Shown: positions 24,678 to 35,570 of the stretch, in pieces
Layout of the letters: each line of letters opens with the position of its first letter
How positions within the stretch are numbered: position 1 is the first letter of the stretch
Source of the DNA: Metaphire vulgaris
Lineage: Eukaryota; Annelida; Clitellata; Crassiclitellata; Megascolecidae
Direction: 5' to 3'
DNA: 64,000 nt
NCBI GenBank assembly: GCA_018105865.1
Contig: CM030834.1
Location: 16,176,219 to 16,240,218, forward strand
Program-made: the position numbers and the translations under genes
The notes under the pieces: model-generated
The model's database searches: none
Seen by the model: only the letters and a program-made list of their open reading frames with translations
Told to the model about the DNA's origin: nothing

Positions 24678-26111
24678 ATATTGTGATATAATTATTGTAG
24701 CTCCACCAATTAATATTCGTATCCTCCCAGCAGCACTGGAATATTATGAAATAATTTTTTTCTCATTCCCGGCAACCACTAAAAAATTAGAAAAATCATC
24801 TGTAAATTGAGAATCATCTGTATCGAACAACATCAAAATTTCACCGAAGTCCCTTTTATCACATCAAATTAAAGATCATTCCTTACAGAAAATCAAGCTG
24901 CAAGGTATCAAAATCAATTGATGCACAGGATTTTTACACTTTACAAAATTATTCTAACTATTGAAATTGCTTATAGTAAAAAGAAGAAAAGCCTAATAAA
25001 AACTATTCATACAGAATTGGAGAGGGCATGTTCTGAGAGAAGAATCATGCCTACTAAGTACTAGATTAACTAGAAGGAAAGATGAAAGGGAATGCTCAGA
25101 AATGGCAACCAATGACATCAAAGCTGGAGTGGATGTTTGACACTATGGCAAAAAAGTATTCAACCCTGAAGATAAAAACTCAAGATAGAGAGGAGTGGCG
25201 ACGCTGGAGTATGGAACCTGTCCTTGCACAGAGCACCTGAAGAAGAAGATAGCAAAAAGACATGATTAAATATGAAAAGAAACCAACTATAGTAAGTTGG
25301 AGTAGTCTTCAATATTCACTTCAACCAATCATCAAAATATCCACTCATTCCAATAAAATTTAAGCGAGTATCCTATGTGCTTGTCACTAACATACTAAAT
25401 GAGTTGTCATTAACTCCAGTTGGGCTTCTAGTCAACTATTGCAAAATTCTTCGTGTGCCACTGTTGAAATGATAAGGCAGTTAGAACTTCCCACTACTTA
25501 GCAAATACTGTAAGTCACTGTGCAACTCTCAAACCACATGATAAGTTACGAGACTGTTTGCAGTCTGTAACATAAAATGCTTATATATTGTAAATCATCT
25601 ATTGCACTAGGTCATACAGATTTCAAGCAAGATATTTAGTTTATTTACTTGGGTTAGTTGACCAAATCCTTGAGGCCAAGCCCATTCCGGAAGCGGGTTT
25701 GTCGGAAAAGTATCAGCAGGACTACGATCACCATGGCGATAAATCTACAAACCACAAAAAAATTCATAAAATCACAGTCTATCAGACAACCTGCAAAGTT
25801 CAAAGGGACCACAGAAACACAAATTAACCTTTCTAACGCAAGACATGCTCGATCTAAATATGAAACCCACAGAAAGAAATGCAGAAATTTCTAGCTACGG
25901 ATTAGATCATATGATACGCGATAGCCTGTCACAAGTTTATTCTGGTCTAAAAAAAGTTATCAAAATAGCTAAGAAAGATAGGATTACTTACGACGTTAAC
26001 CATCAGGAGACTGTCTGGCGATTGCTGGTCGTCGCTGCAGACAACACAACACAGCGAAAAACAAACAGCAGCAAAGAAAATTTCCTTGATTTTATCCATT
26101 GATCGGGACAT
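17152..26111 (-). CDS. ACP2: Lysosomal (histidine) acid phosphatase, ACP2-like, complete, 11 coding exons
   Basis: Hydrolyses phosphate monoesters at acid pH in the lysosome. The coding exons, in order, are 25992-26111, 25649-25744, 24068-24169, 23070-23222, 22628-22723, 21631-21720, 20691-20829, 19054-19136, 18486-18657, 17770-17874 and 17152-17300. They total 1305 bp, or 434 aa plus stop, all GT-AG and in frame; human ACP2 is 423 aa. The parts are a signal peptide (about 1-26, hydrophobic [16 protein letters not shown]), RHGDRSP at 43-49 with His44 as the expected nucleophile, RSTDYDRT at 110-117, the HD acid/base motif at 294-295, a transmembrane helix at about 387-411, and a 23-residue cytosolic tail with GYIAYDGL (Tyr420, Tyr423). 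The tail tyrosines parallel the lysosomal sorting signal of ACP2. Two in-frame ATGs (26111, 26099) are possible starts; I use the upstream one. The close paralogue ACP3 cannot be excluded. Several N-glycosylation sequons are present. Confidence 0.95.
17770..17874 (-). CDS. ACP2: ACP2-like exon 10
   Basis: Codes for residues 351-385: [20 protein letters not shown], then SDWHAECQ. The CxxxCPxxxF and DWxxEC patterns match the end of the lumenal domain of ACP2. Confidence 0.93.
18161..18293. mobile_element. Short inverted-repeat element with TTA duplication
   Basis: The left end is GGGTCCATCCATATAGTACG and the right end is the inverse of GGGCTCATCCATACAGTAC, flanked by TTA (18158-18160 and 18294-18296). 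It is a 133-bp relative of 15361-15772, in ACP2 intron 9. A TTA duplication would fit PIF/Harbinger. Confidence 0.78.
18486..18657 (-). CDS. ACP2: ACP2-like exon 9 (catalytic HD)
   Basis: Codes for residues 294-350: [17 protein letters not shown], then [12 protein letters not shown] and [17 protein letters not shown]. The HD pair is the family's proton-donor motif. Confidence 0.95.
18882..18992 (-). CDS. Candidate alternative terminal exon of the ACP2-like gene
   Basis: After exon 8 the minus strand has an acceptor TTTTATTAG followed by 36 in-frame codons ([15 protein letters not shown], then Asp/Glu-rich [15 protein letters not shown]) and TAG. It joins exon 8 in phase 0. The product would lose the HD motif and the membrane anchor. 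No convincing poly(A) signal follows, so it could be chance or a poison exon. Confidence 0.35.
   Translation of the reverse strand, partial: DAIFAPSKAMLQIIIDDEVEDDDEVEDDDDNDDDNE
19054..19136 (-). CDS. ACP2: ACP2-like exon 8
   Basis: Codes for residues 266-293: [18 protein letters not shown], ending RSRIYSA in phase 0. The GGxLL segment precedes the catalytic HD loop. A candidate alternative terminal exon lies downstream at 18882-18992. Confidence 0.93.
19515..19798. mobile_element. hAT-type MITE, CAGAGGCGGACC family
   Basis: The left end is CAGAGGCGGACCGAGGG and the right end is the inverse CCTCGGTCCACCTCTG. A perfect 8-bp duplication, ACATAGTA, lies at 19507-19514 and 19799-19806. It is in ACP2 intron 7 and contains T-run modules at about 19590 and 19660. 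Confidence 0.94.
20691..20829 (-). CDS. ACP2: ACP2-like exon 7
   Basis: Codes for residues 220-265 plus one base: [20 protein letters not shown], then LEQLNSLQF, ending SRFRG. The donor is GTACTG. Confidence 0.93.
21631..21720 (-). CDS. ACP2: ACP2-like exon 6
   Basis: Codes for residues 190-219: [16 protein letters not shown], ending [12 protein letters not shown]. It is in phase 0 at both ends. Confidence 0.93.
22021..22100. repeat. Interrupted (TA)n repeat
   Basis: TA runs broken by TAG and AAA, within ACP2 intron 5. Confidence 0.9.
22161..22325. repeat. (TTA)n/(TTG)n compound microsatellite
   Basis: Trinucleotide array in ACP2 intron 5. It yields spurious poly-Leu and poly-Asn frames on the two strands, which are not genes. 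Confidence 0.97.
22519..22600. repeat. (TAA)n microsatellite, imperfect
   Basis: TAA/CAA units just downstream of ACP2 exon 5 in transcript order. Confidence 0.93.
22628..22723 (-). CDS. ACP2: ACP2-like exon 5
   Basis: Codes for residues 158-189: [20 protein letters not shown], then a charged [11 protein letters not shown]. The charged end is variable within the family. Confidence 0.92.
22864..22931. repeat. 35-bp tandem duplication
   Basis: ATAAAATGGTTACAGCATTT plus 15 bases is repeated directly (22864-22898, 22899-22931) without mismatch over 33 bases. ACP2 intron 4. Confidence 0.95.
23070..23222 (-). CDS. ACP2: ACP2-like exon 4
   Basis: Codes for residues 107-157: [20 protein letters not shown], then GLYPP and [10 protein letters not shown]. 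It holds the second conserved phosphate-binding arginine segment (RSTDxDRT). Confidence 0.95.
23318..23354. repeat. Perfect 16-bp inverted repeat with 5-base loop
   Basis: ATTGCCTCTAAATAAC (23318-23333), loop TTATA, then its exact reverse complement (23339-23354). ACP2 intron 3. Confidence 0.97.
24068..24169 (-). CDS. ACP2: ACP2-like exon 3
   Basis: Codes for residues 73-106: [18 protein letters not shown], ending NASYNRSE with two sequons. The donor is GTACCC. Confidence 0.94.
24308..24565. mobile_element. hAT-type MITE, CAGAGCCGGC family
   Basis: The left end is CAGAGCCAGC and the right end is GCGCCGGCTCTG. The flanks are GATAAATG and CATATATG (6 of 8). It has GGGGCCCC-rich text and T-run modules with GCTCGTCA. 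ACP2 intron 2. Confidence 0.8.
24613..24677. repeat. (CA)n(TA)n(CA)n microsatellite
   Basis: Compound dinucleotide array in ACP2 intron 2. Confidence 0.97.
25649..25744 (-). CDS. ACP2: ACP2-like exon 2 (catalytic RHGDRSP)
   Basis: Codes for residues 41-72: [20 protein letters not shown], ending QGFGQLTQ. It carries the phosphohistidine nucleophile and the phosphate-binding arginines of the family. Confidence 0.96.
25992..26111 (-). CDS. ACP2: ACP2-like exon 1 (signal peptide)
   Basis: Codes for residues 1-40: [10 protein letters not shown], a hydrophobic Cys-rich signal core, then [14 protein letters not shown]. The donor is GTAAGT. The second Met (residue 5, at 26099) would also leave a normal signal peptide. 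Confidence 0.9.
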
Positions 26112-26288
26112 CAAAAAGATGAGAAATCACAAAGCACCGAAAGCAAGATCCGCGTCCACTGTCATCTGACCTGCAGATCGACGTTTTAATATATACAATA
26201 ATAATACCGGTAACGCGAATTCAAGTGGCTGAGTCTGTGGCTGAAGTAATTAGCCTGTGTAGGAAAACAGTCAAACGCCATGATTACC

Positions 26289-26819
26289 ATGGAGGTATTA
26301 TCCCAGGAGACGACATTACGTATTTCCTAGCCCACCCTGCATGAAGCCAGTAGCGCATAAGTTAAAAATAGTACCTCCATGGTTAGCGGCCATTGTGGTT
26401 GGATTGGACGATGGGACGAATACAGGAGTAGCGTTAAGGGTTAGGGTTATATTATTCCTTTAAATTATCCGTGAAAATTCATTTAGAGTAATGCCAACCT
26501 GTTCAGCCTATGGTGTACGCAGAGGAATCGCACCGTAGGTGTTAAATTTCACCGGTAAGGGTCCATGATGGTACATGCCAAATCATATTATATTAATCCT
26601 ATTCCCCATTGCTCATTAAAAACATTAAATGTTTTAAAGTTTAATTTAATGTTTAATCCTATTCCCATGGAATGGAAATGTTTTAATGATTAATTTAATG
26701 TTTAATCCTATTAACCATGGCTCAGCCGATGATGTTTTGAGTCTATATGTCTGGGAATTTTCCAGCTAGTCGGCTTCAGCCAAATGATGTAATTCCGTCT
26801 CCTGGGGTAATACCTCCAT
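26289..26819. mobile_element. Inverted-repeat element next to the ACP2 5' end
   Basis: ATGGAGGTATTATCCCAGGA at the left is mirrored by the inverse of ATGGAGGTATTACCCCAGGA at the right; the repeats span about 33 bp with few mismatches. The interior has a diverged tandem duplication around TTTAATGTTTAATCCTATT (about 26640-26715). It starts 178 bp upstream of the ACP2 ATG, so it borders or overlaps the promoter. Confidence 0.75.
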
Positions 26820-26934
26820 GATGATTATCCTTGACATTTAATAAGTTAGAACATTTACACTAGCGCAGCTAAACAAAGAATCTGCATATAGTCGAGTAGT
26901 AAGCCTACTAGTTGTAGTAGTTGTTGCTGTTATA

Positions 26935-26947
26935 TTATTATTATTAT

Positions 26948-27028
<81 letters not shown>

Positions 27029-27041
27029 CAGCAGCAGCAGC
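26935..27041. repeat. (TTA)n(TAG)n(CAG)n compound microsatellite
   Basis: Trinucleotide array directly abutting the hAT-type element at 27044. Confidence 0.97.
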
Positions 27042-27043
27042 AG

Positions 27044-27235
27044 CAGTGGCGGCTCCACCGGGGAGGCCAGGGGCCCCGTTCCCCCTATTGAGTTCCTGCC
27101 CCAGTGCCCCCCTGTTGGGACCCTATACTTAATACTACATACCTAACAAGTTAACAACAAATGATTGGCCCCCATCATTAGAAGTTGCCAACCCAACGGC
27201 CCCCCCCTACTTGCCAAATCCTAGAGCCGCCACTG
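27044..27235. mobile_element. hAT-type MITE, CAGTGGCGGCTCC family
   Basis: The ends are CAGTGGCGGCTCCACCGG and GGAGCCGCCACTG-type (TAGAGCCGCCACTG). It lies between two trinucleotide arrays, so the target duplication cannot be read. Relatives are at 56085-56272 and 62694-62876. Confidence 0.87.
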
Positions 27236-27238
27236 AGT

Positions 27239-27361
27239 GTTATTATTATTATTATTATTAGTAGTAGTAGTAGTAGTAGTAGTAGTAATAGTAGTAGTAG
27301 TAGTAGTAGTAGTAGACTAGTAGTAGTAGTAGCAGCAGTAGCAGTAGTAGCAGCAGCAGCA
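27239..27361. repeat. (TTA)n(TAG)n(CAG)n compound microsatellite
   Basis: Mirrors the composition of the array at 26935-27041, with the MITE between them. Confidence 0.96.
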
Positions 27362-27537
27362 ATTAGGTGAAGGTAGTCCTGTACTTGAATGAGCGTAGGA
27401 TCTGGTGCTGATCTCCGGTTACTATGTATGCAGTGATGCAGGTGACTTAAGCTATTAATCTAGAGTAGGTTGCCATTACTTTCTCTAGACCCACGTTTTA
27501 CCTTCACAACTTCACACCGCTACCAATTTATCGATGC

Positions 27538-28270
27538 CTAAGTGACAAATGATTTGTTGTTAGTATTTTCTGTCTCAATTAAGTGTCCTCTTACTCTCCA
27601 TTTTCTGAAGTGAGTAATCCAGTGTCTTAGCATTTCTTTGAAATTTAATCTTTTGACACCCCTTGATCTTTGTTGCTCAGCATTGAACTCTTCTATAGCT
27701 TTTATGTCTCTCTCTTCAGAAATGGGGTTATACTTGAATGTCATATTCCAAATGTGGTGTACAATGGACTCATAAAGTCTTATTATTGTATCTTTTTCTC
27801 TTCTTTGATCATGCATGCCTAGAATTTTGTTGGTCTTTTTAGTTGCTTTAATGGCTTTAAAACACAGTATTACACAAGATGACTCTTCTCCTCTGTTGTA
27901 ACTTTTTGTCTTCCCACATAACTCAAACACACGATCCACTTGCTGTCTGACAATTTGCATCAAGAAGCATTTACTGTATCTACAGCATGTTGAAAAAAAT
28001 TGCTAATCCTCTGACCACTGAGATAGTCACATTAAAGATACCTTGCAAAATCTTTACACCAGTTTCACCACCACTCTCTCCACATAATTTTGTGTAATCA
28101 GCAAACTTTTAAATTTTCTTTATCATATCATCATCAATGTCTTTGATATATCTTATACTTCAAATAATAGAAGTCTAAGCATTGAATTCTGAGCCACTCC
28201 ACTAATAACTTGAATCAAATCTGAATACCTTCCTACATCTTCTGTTCAGTAACCAATCTTTAAATTTTTA
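27538..28270 (-). pseudogene. CR1/L2-type LINE reverse transcriptase, decayed C-terminal half
   Basis: The minus strand reads, with frame breaks, WLLNRR, SGVAQNSMLRLLLFEV (from the GVPQGSVLGPLLF block), KFADYTKLCG (from the FADD block), KATKKTNKILGM, IIRLYESIVHHIWN and FRKWRVRGHLIET. This order is the palm-to-thumb end of CR1-like reverse transcriptases. The second catalytic Asp of FADD is lost and there are stops. The last 141 codons (27538-27963) remain open. Confidence 0.85.
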
Positions 28271-28760
28271 TCAAGGAAAAAACTTTTCTGGCATTGATGA
28301 TGTATTCACCTATAACTATAAGTGCAATCTCTAAGTTCACTGACTGCAATTCCTTGCAATGCATATAGACCTAATACTGCATACTGTGTGCACGTGCATG
28401 TGTGTGTGTTTACACTATACATCATACACTACAATAGTTTTTTGCATAGTATTCAGTGTTTTTGAAAGTCCAAACAACCTAAGACACAGTTGATCAAAAT
28501 GATGGAATCACATAGTTACACAAAAATTTAGCATACATTTAAACCACCACCAGACAATAAATGAAATAAATCTTCTAAGCCTGTATTTCAAATTACCATA
28601 AGAATATATCATAGTTTGTTCTACATTATGGTAGGCATCATAATATTTTAACAGCAAACAGACTTGTTCAATAAATCCTTACGGCCTAGTAACTAAATTC
28701 ACCATTCCTGCCAAAGAATCTGTGTTCATATCGGAACAGCTGATAGTGAGATAAGGGTCT

Positions 28761-29168
28761 GGGTCTGTCCATTAATTACATCAACAATTTTTGACCCCTT
28801 CCCACCCTTGTCAACAACTGTCAACTTTCAGTGACACCCCTATAATTATGTCAGCAATTTTTGACCCCCTCCCACTAAGATCATGCAGTGATGAGTCTCC
28901 CTAAAAAGTTTAGAAGGTTATTATTTTTGCGGTGATGACCTTTTTTCATTCATCAAATGTCATAATGTGGCGGTGATGATCTTTATTTGCCTGTCGGGCT
29001 TTTTTCTATTGCAATAAATAGTATTCCATGAAATTTCCTATTTTTTATCATTTATAAAAAAATGAAATTGCTGATGTCAACTTCTCTTGACCCCTCCTCC
29101 CCTGTCAACAACTGTCAAACTTTTTCAAACCCCTCCCCTTTTTGTTGACATAATTAATGGACAGCCCC
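28761..29168. mobile_element. Inverted-repeat element, GGGGCTGTCCATTAATTA family, copy 1
   Basis: The ends are GGGTCTGTCCATTAATTAC and the inverse of GGGGCTGTCCATTAATTATG, with an inner TGTCAACAACTGTCAA repeat at both sides. It is about 408 bp and non-coding, between ACP2 and GUSB. Similar to 30905-31308 along its whole length. Confidence 0.85.
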
Positions 29169-29902
29169 TAATGTAATGCAGCACATAAGAAAGTCTACAT
29201 AGTTCATCTTCTTAGAAGCCATTCAAAGAGGTTTCCCTATGATTAGGTGTATAAAAAATGGTTTTTAAGATGCTTCAGCAGTGACTAGATTAGGTATAAG
29301 TAATAAAATCAATGACGTTTCAAAGCCAAAATCTTGTTCCTGGAAAGTTGAGTTTAATAGCAGTGGAACACTGATTAGGCACAGATAGAAGTGAGAGGGT
29401 GAAACATCTTGAAGAGATAGGACAGGCTCTATCATCATACAGTTTGATACTATCATGCTGAAAAGATATGAAATCGAGAACAGGCATGTTTTGTAACAAA
29501 TGTGGTCTTCATGTATGCACTCGAGTGTTTATTATGTCTTGTCACTTCTGAAATAAACAACCAGATACTAGAGCATACAGGTCATGTTGATGGAAGATCT
29601 AGGTAGAATGAGCTTGAATAGCAAAATCTACAGTAGAGCAGACATATCTGGCCACTGAAATAGCACTGAAATCAAGTTTGAACTGTTAAGTAAGAAACAC
29701 TCAAATTAATAATTTTCCAATAAATCACAAAAACAGACTAAAATCTAACTTCCATCTCAATGGTTTCATGAGGTGCTGAATTTAGAAACAATGATTGTGT
29801 TACAATGGTGTTCAAAAGGTCAAAACTTGAAAATAACTTAAATAACAATTGAACATAATAGACTATGATGCCAAACATCAATTGTGAAATGTTTTTTATG
29901 TT

Positions 29903-30036
29903 TCAAGGCATGGCAAGGAATGGAAGAGTTTCATTAATCATGGACCAGTAGCGAAGTCGAAGAATATGACCAGCTGCTTTTGGTTGTCTTTGTCTTGTTA
30001 GAACACCCTTTCTATTACCAACAACTCGTGACACAG
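29903..30036 (-). CDS. GUSB: GUSB exon 12 (C-terminus)
   Basis: Codes for residues 615-658 and [23 protein letters not shown], then [19 protein letters not shown]. NxKGVxTRQRQPKxAA is conserved; the tail after the final NET sequon is shorter than in mammals. Confidence 0.95.
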
Positions 30037-32496
30037 CTAAAAATATATGAAAAACATAACATAAACCATAAAATCATTGCATAAAAGTAGAGAAGTTTTA
30101 ACAGTTACTGAAATTTTTGCCAATTTATGGTACTTATTGCTTTAATATGACTTAAAATTTGTTGAAAAAGTACAATAGCAAAAATACACAACATTTCAAA
30201 GAATAATGAATTAAGACAATAAAGAAATACCACATAAATTCAGAGAATGTTGCATGGATATGAACAAATGGTACAAAAGCAGTCTACAGGAGTTAAACTA
30301 CAGAGCTCTGAACAGGCATGCATGGGAGCAAAGTATAAGGCACAGACATAAAAGAGCAAGACACAGAGCATAAAAGCAATGATGAATGATGATGGTGGTG
30401 GTGGCGGCAGCGGCAGCAACGATAAAGATGATGATTGAGGTGGTGGTGGTGATGATGATGCTGATGACACCAACTATCAGCAATACTGGGGCAGCAGGGA
30501 TATTTTTACACCCCCTAACGCCCCCCCCAACCCCCTAAAACTCCCCAACTTGAGGTTGACACCCCAGAATTTCCTAATCTAACAATGGTAATGTACCCTA
30601 ATCACACACCCCCAATTCGAGAAGTAACACTCCCCCTCCAACTTTATTTCGCTGATGACCTTTTTTGCTTGTCAGGCTTTTTAGAGACACGATAACGTTT
30701 TTTTGGGTTGTCAGGATTTTTTGAGATTTCATAATGTTTTTGAGTTTTGTGCCTGTCAGACTTTTTTGTGGGATGACATTTTTTCACACTTATTCAGCAG
30801 AGACCCCCACATTTTACCGACACCCCCCAAATTCACAATCCTAGAAATAACCCTGGGGGACAGTGAGACAGACAGGAAATAGAAAAATTTAAAATCAGGA
30901 GTATGGGGCTGTCCATTAATTATGTCAACAATTTTTGGGCAAATTTTGACCCCCTCCCCCTTGTCAACAACTGTCAACTTTCAGTTAACCCCTCCCCCCA
31001 TAATTACATCAAAAACTTTTGACCCCCCCACCCTAAGATCAATGACAGGTCCCAATAACAAGGTTATTTTTTTGCGGTGATGACCAAGTTTTGCTCGTCG
31101 AGTGTCAAAATGTGATGGTCATGACCTTTTTTGTCATGCTTTTTCCATTGTAATAAGTAGTATTCCATGAAATTTCTTAGTTTTTGATTATTTGTAAAAA
31201 GTTAAATTGTTGACGCTAACTTCTCTTGACCCCCTCCTCCCCTGTCAACAACTGTCAAACTTTTTCAACCCCCCCCCTAGATTGTTGACGTAACTAATGG
31301 ACAGCCCCTATGCAAAATTATATAAAGCCATTTAAAAAGAGGGTTTAATGTTTACCAATATATGTGGCAAAAATCAGCCATAAATATTATGCAGAGCTAC
31401 TGTAAATATGTTAACTAATATTCTTTAACTACCCGTCTTACATGGAGCTGTCATAAAATCAGCATAGTTCCAGACCATCTCCCCGACTAGAAATTTTTTT
31501 CGATAGATGTCAAAGACATGGTGATATTCTCTCAAGAAATCAGCTTGGTAATCTTCAGTAAACATGGAGCTAGGAATCTGAAAAATATTCAAGCAGACTT
31601 GTTATCATGAATTAAAACCTTTAGTTAATTTCAGGTTCCAGTCAAGAGAGAACTCAAAGCCAGTTTTGGTGCGCCAGTCCGTATTCAGTGGCAGTTGCTC
31701 TGGGTGCCACTTGAATGGGTGACCCCCAAAAGCTTTGTGCTCTTGCTCCACTCAGTGTAGAAAAACTGACCATGAGCACATCGTAGACCAATTCACAAGA
31801 ATAAAAGCAGGAAAAGTGCATTTGTAGTTTTAATTTTGTGTCGATAAGATGTCATGATTTGTTAATTAAAGAATTGCTAGCCAGCTAATTTAATTTTCTG
31901 ATCCCCTGCCAAGAGGGCACCAAATATCCTAGGCATGCCCTTGACTGTATTGCAACACGCATAATACATTTATAATAATATTACTGTCAATATAACTGTG
32001 AAACAACTTATAAAAGAACCACTCACAGTATGCAAGCCAGCAACGGTGTCTGCTCCATATTCAGTAATAATGATTGGTTTCTTGTATTCATTGTACCAGC
32101 TTTGGAGGTCATTGCCCATTTTGTAATAAATTGTCTCCAAATACCCAGGATCGTCATACCATGCAAAGTAACGATTTATGCACAAAATGTCAGTAAGCTG
32201 TGCCTACAATCAAGTAATAAATCTTCATTTAACTAATTCGTAATACATAGTTTGAGTATAATATTCTCATACACATACAGTAACAGAATAGAGGGTAATA
32301 GTTAAAGCAACGTATCATAACAGAAAAAAAGAAAGAAAAGAAAGCAGAAAATGTCATCTGAAGCAAAAGTCTATATAAAAAGAAAAAGAAATTGTCAAAG
32401 ACAATACAAATTTGCATTATTATATAATAATCTTCATATTCGGAATATAAGTTGAGAATAGTTTACAAATAGTATGATATAATATAATTTCGCCAT

Positions 32497-32539
<43 letters not shown>

Positions 32540-34138
32540 TTTTTGCTTAGTCTGCGACTATAGCAGCTGAATAAATTTCTCAAAAGCAAGTAAAATATAA
32601 ACTCATAAATGACATGCTCAGGTTTACCACATTAGACTGAAATTTCACATAATGCAATGACAGTGGGAACAGAAAAAAGTTTTGAAAACAATTTTAAATT
32701 TTGGTTCAAAACACAAAGTACAAGGTCACAGTCTTTGAAATAGTAATAAGAAATAAATTTTTTTAAAATAATATTATATAGCTGGGCTACAAAACTGAGG
32801 TGATTTTTCAATGTTGAGTCATTTGAAAATGCATTCATTTTAACATGCACATATGCACAAATAACACACATGCACGAACAACACACATGCACACACACAC
32901 ACACACACGCAAGCCTGTCTAAAATGCCATCAAAGTGCATCTGGTCTTGAAAATAGCAACTAAGCATTTAAAGAATTAACTCGGTGCTTATGCCTACCAC
33001 TAATTCTCCCTTCTGATCTGTTCCAATGACGTACGTCACCAGTCGTGTTGGATCCAGGCTTCTAGTAAGATCAATTACGGACCTACAAAATCAAACAGCA
33101 GTCTCAAAATTCACTTAACGGCACCTGAATTTAACAGCAGGTTTCGGAATCTTCAGCAACACAATCAACACTATCTTTGGATCAAACCACAACATGAAGC
33201 TGAAAATTAGACTTCCTTCTCTTTGTATGTATCGAAAGGCAATTTTAGGAATTTTTAGACAAACCTCAGACACAAAACCTACAAAGGAGTCCCAGTTGAT
33301 ATGATTTAACTCACATCAACTTTGTCAAACTTCCTTGGTTATATTTCATTGAGTGAGTACTGAGTAGAATAGTAGAGTTGCCAAAAATCTGATTAAATTA
33401 ACCTTTCTGTACAATTAACTGCGCCAAGTATCAGCAAACATAAATTAATAGGCATAAAAATTTAAAAACTTCAGCTAATATTTTTGGTTCTGATTCTAGT
33501 ATCAATATTTCCTCTAAACAGCTCACTTATCACAAAAATCTCACAAGTAATTTAACTTTAAAATTTAAATAGTAAACAGAAATTTCTTGCATAACAGAAA
33601 TTTCTTGCATAACAGAAATTTCTTGCATACTTGAAGTATGGCACTGAAAGGCGATTCTGAGTTCTTGGTTCATTGGCTACGGACCACATGATGACGGCTG
33701 GACGATTCTTGTCACGCCTGACCATCTCTCTCATCACTTCCAGATGATGAGCTAAACTCTCATTACTGAAGTTGATATCACTGCAAACAAGAGATAAGGC
33801 TACAAGAGGTGCGTGCTTGGCCAACTTTGAACCATAGTTACTCTTTATCCACGACATGTCACTGCTTCAATACTTAAGAATCAATGTACTTTAGCACGAG
33901 TTTGTCATTTAAATTTCTAGGAAATGCCAAATGTTAAATATTAAATCGCAAAAGTTTATAACTTCATAATAATAACTTATATAATAACTCATTTCACAAC
34001 ATTTTGTAACATACAGATTCACTTCATAACTTCATACATTTAAAAAAAGATTCAATTTGAGGGACATGGTGGAGTAGTGTTAAGATTCTTGCCATGCAAA
34101 TTAATTTCAAAATAACTATACACACACACACACATATA

Positions 34139-34185
<47 letters not shown>

Positions 34186-35532
34186 TATACTACTCCACAC
34201 AAACTGGATATCATTGATTGATATAATTCAGATATTTGATTACCGGTATTCTCCCATCATTTTCCTACCTACATCAAACTGCTCAAGCCATGTTCCGGTA
34301 AAGGACAAGTAACAAAATTGAACAAAATGCTAGAACATTTACAAAATATCAGGTAGGGAAATAGCCAAGCTCTCCCATCATTTTTGACGGGAAAACAGCT
34401 AGGCTACTATAAAGCATTAACTGTTCAAGAAAACCTCATACATGTACTCACAAATCGATGCCAACTCCAGGACATTCATCAATGACAACAATTCCCTGTT
34501 GATCAGCTTCATCCATGATTTCTTCAGCGTACGGATAGTGGGACGTGCGAAAGCAATTAGCGCCGAGCCATTTTAGCATGTTGAAGTCACGTGCTATCAG
34601 CGGAAAGTCAAGTCCTTTACCGCGAATCTGTCATGACACATGCCACAATAAATTGTCATTTTTGTGTCCTTCACAAAATTGTCTGTAATTGTTACTTACA
34701 TTCAAAGCAACCTTTATATCACAACTTTACTTAATGCGCGTGCACATACATTTAAAAAGTACTAACGCTTTTATAATATTGAATGCCACACTTTCACTTT
34801 GTGGCTGTCAAAATATTAATTAATTAATAGAAATTAACACTGCAATGAATGCCAAATTTTGTACGCTACTAATCCTATACCAATTCACAAATATTAGTGC
34901 TTCGTGAATAACCAAATTACTTTTCACATCAATCTAATAGATTTCAGCTTTGCTGAATCTTTTAAAATTCTATAGCAAGCAACTCTTACATCTGAATCTT
35001 CATGCTTTGCAACCCCATGACAATAAAATGCTTTGTTGTTTATGAAGAGTCCAGTCTGTGTTTTGCTTACAGTTCGAACCCCAAACTTTTGACGATAAAC
35101 ATCAGAACCAAATTTCACCTAATTACAAAAAGCAAAACATTTCTATAGTTATTTTTTTTAAATATCATGAATTGGAAGAAAAGACAACAGTTTTAAAAAT
35201 CAAATCTAAAGATTAAAATTTTTATTTGTTTAAAGAGCTGTTCTTAAGCATTTTAAACATTAAGTGTTTTGGTACAATTCTCCTAAGCAATATTCAGATT
35301 TCATTGGTCAACCATTTAAAATATTTGCTTCAGTATAGTCCTGTATGTCATCAAACCCACTCTAACTAAAAATTAGATCTCTCAAAATCATCCGCCTTAC
35401 ATTTTTCCAGTACAGATGCCAACCTATCGATAAAATAACACTACACTTGATAAAAATTCTGCTGAACTGATTTCAAGATTAACTTTCAGTAAGAAATCCT
35501 TGCTTCATGGTGATTTAGATCTCTCTTTACTG

Positions 35533-35570
<38 letters not shown>

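Larger units (their letters stand above)
26112..29902. other. ACP2-GUSB intergenic region
   Basis: Carries the ACP2 promoter side (right of 26111), the elements listed separately, a LINE fragment and the GUSB 3' UTR. A possible GUSB poly(A) signal, AATAAA on the minus strand, is at 29528-29533, about 370 bases after the stop. I see no further gene. Confidence 0.55.

Noticed and set aside
31690..31750. 5S rRNA-like stretch (ACTTGAATGGGTGACCCCC)
   Set aside because: Only about 17 bases resemble the 3' part of 5S rRNA; the rest does not fold or align, so no RNA gene is called.
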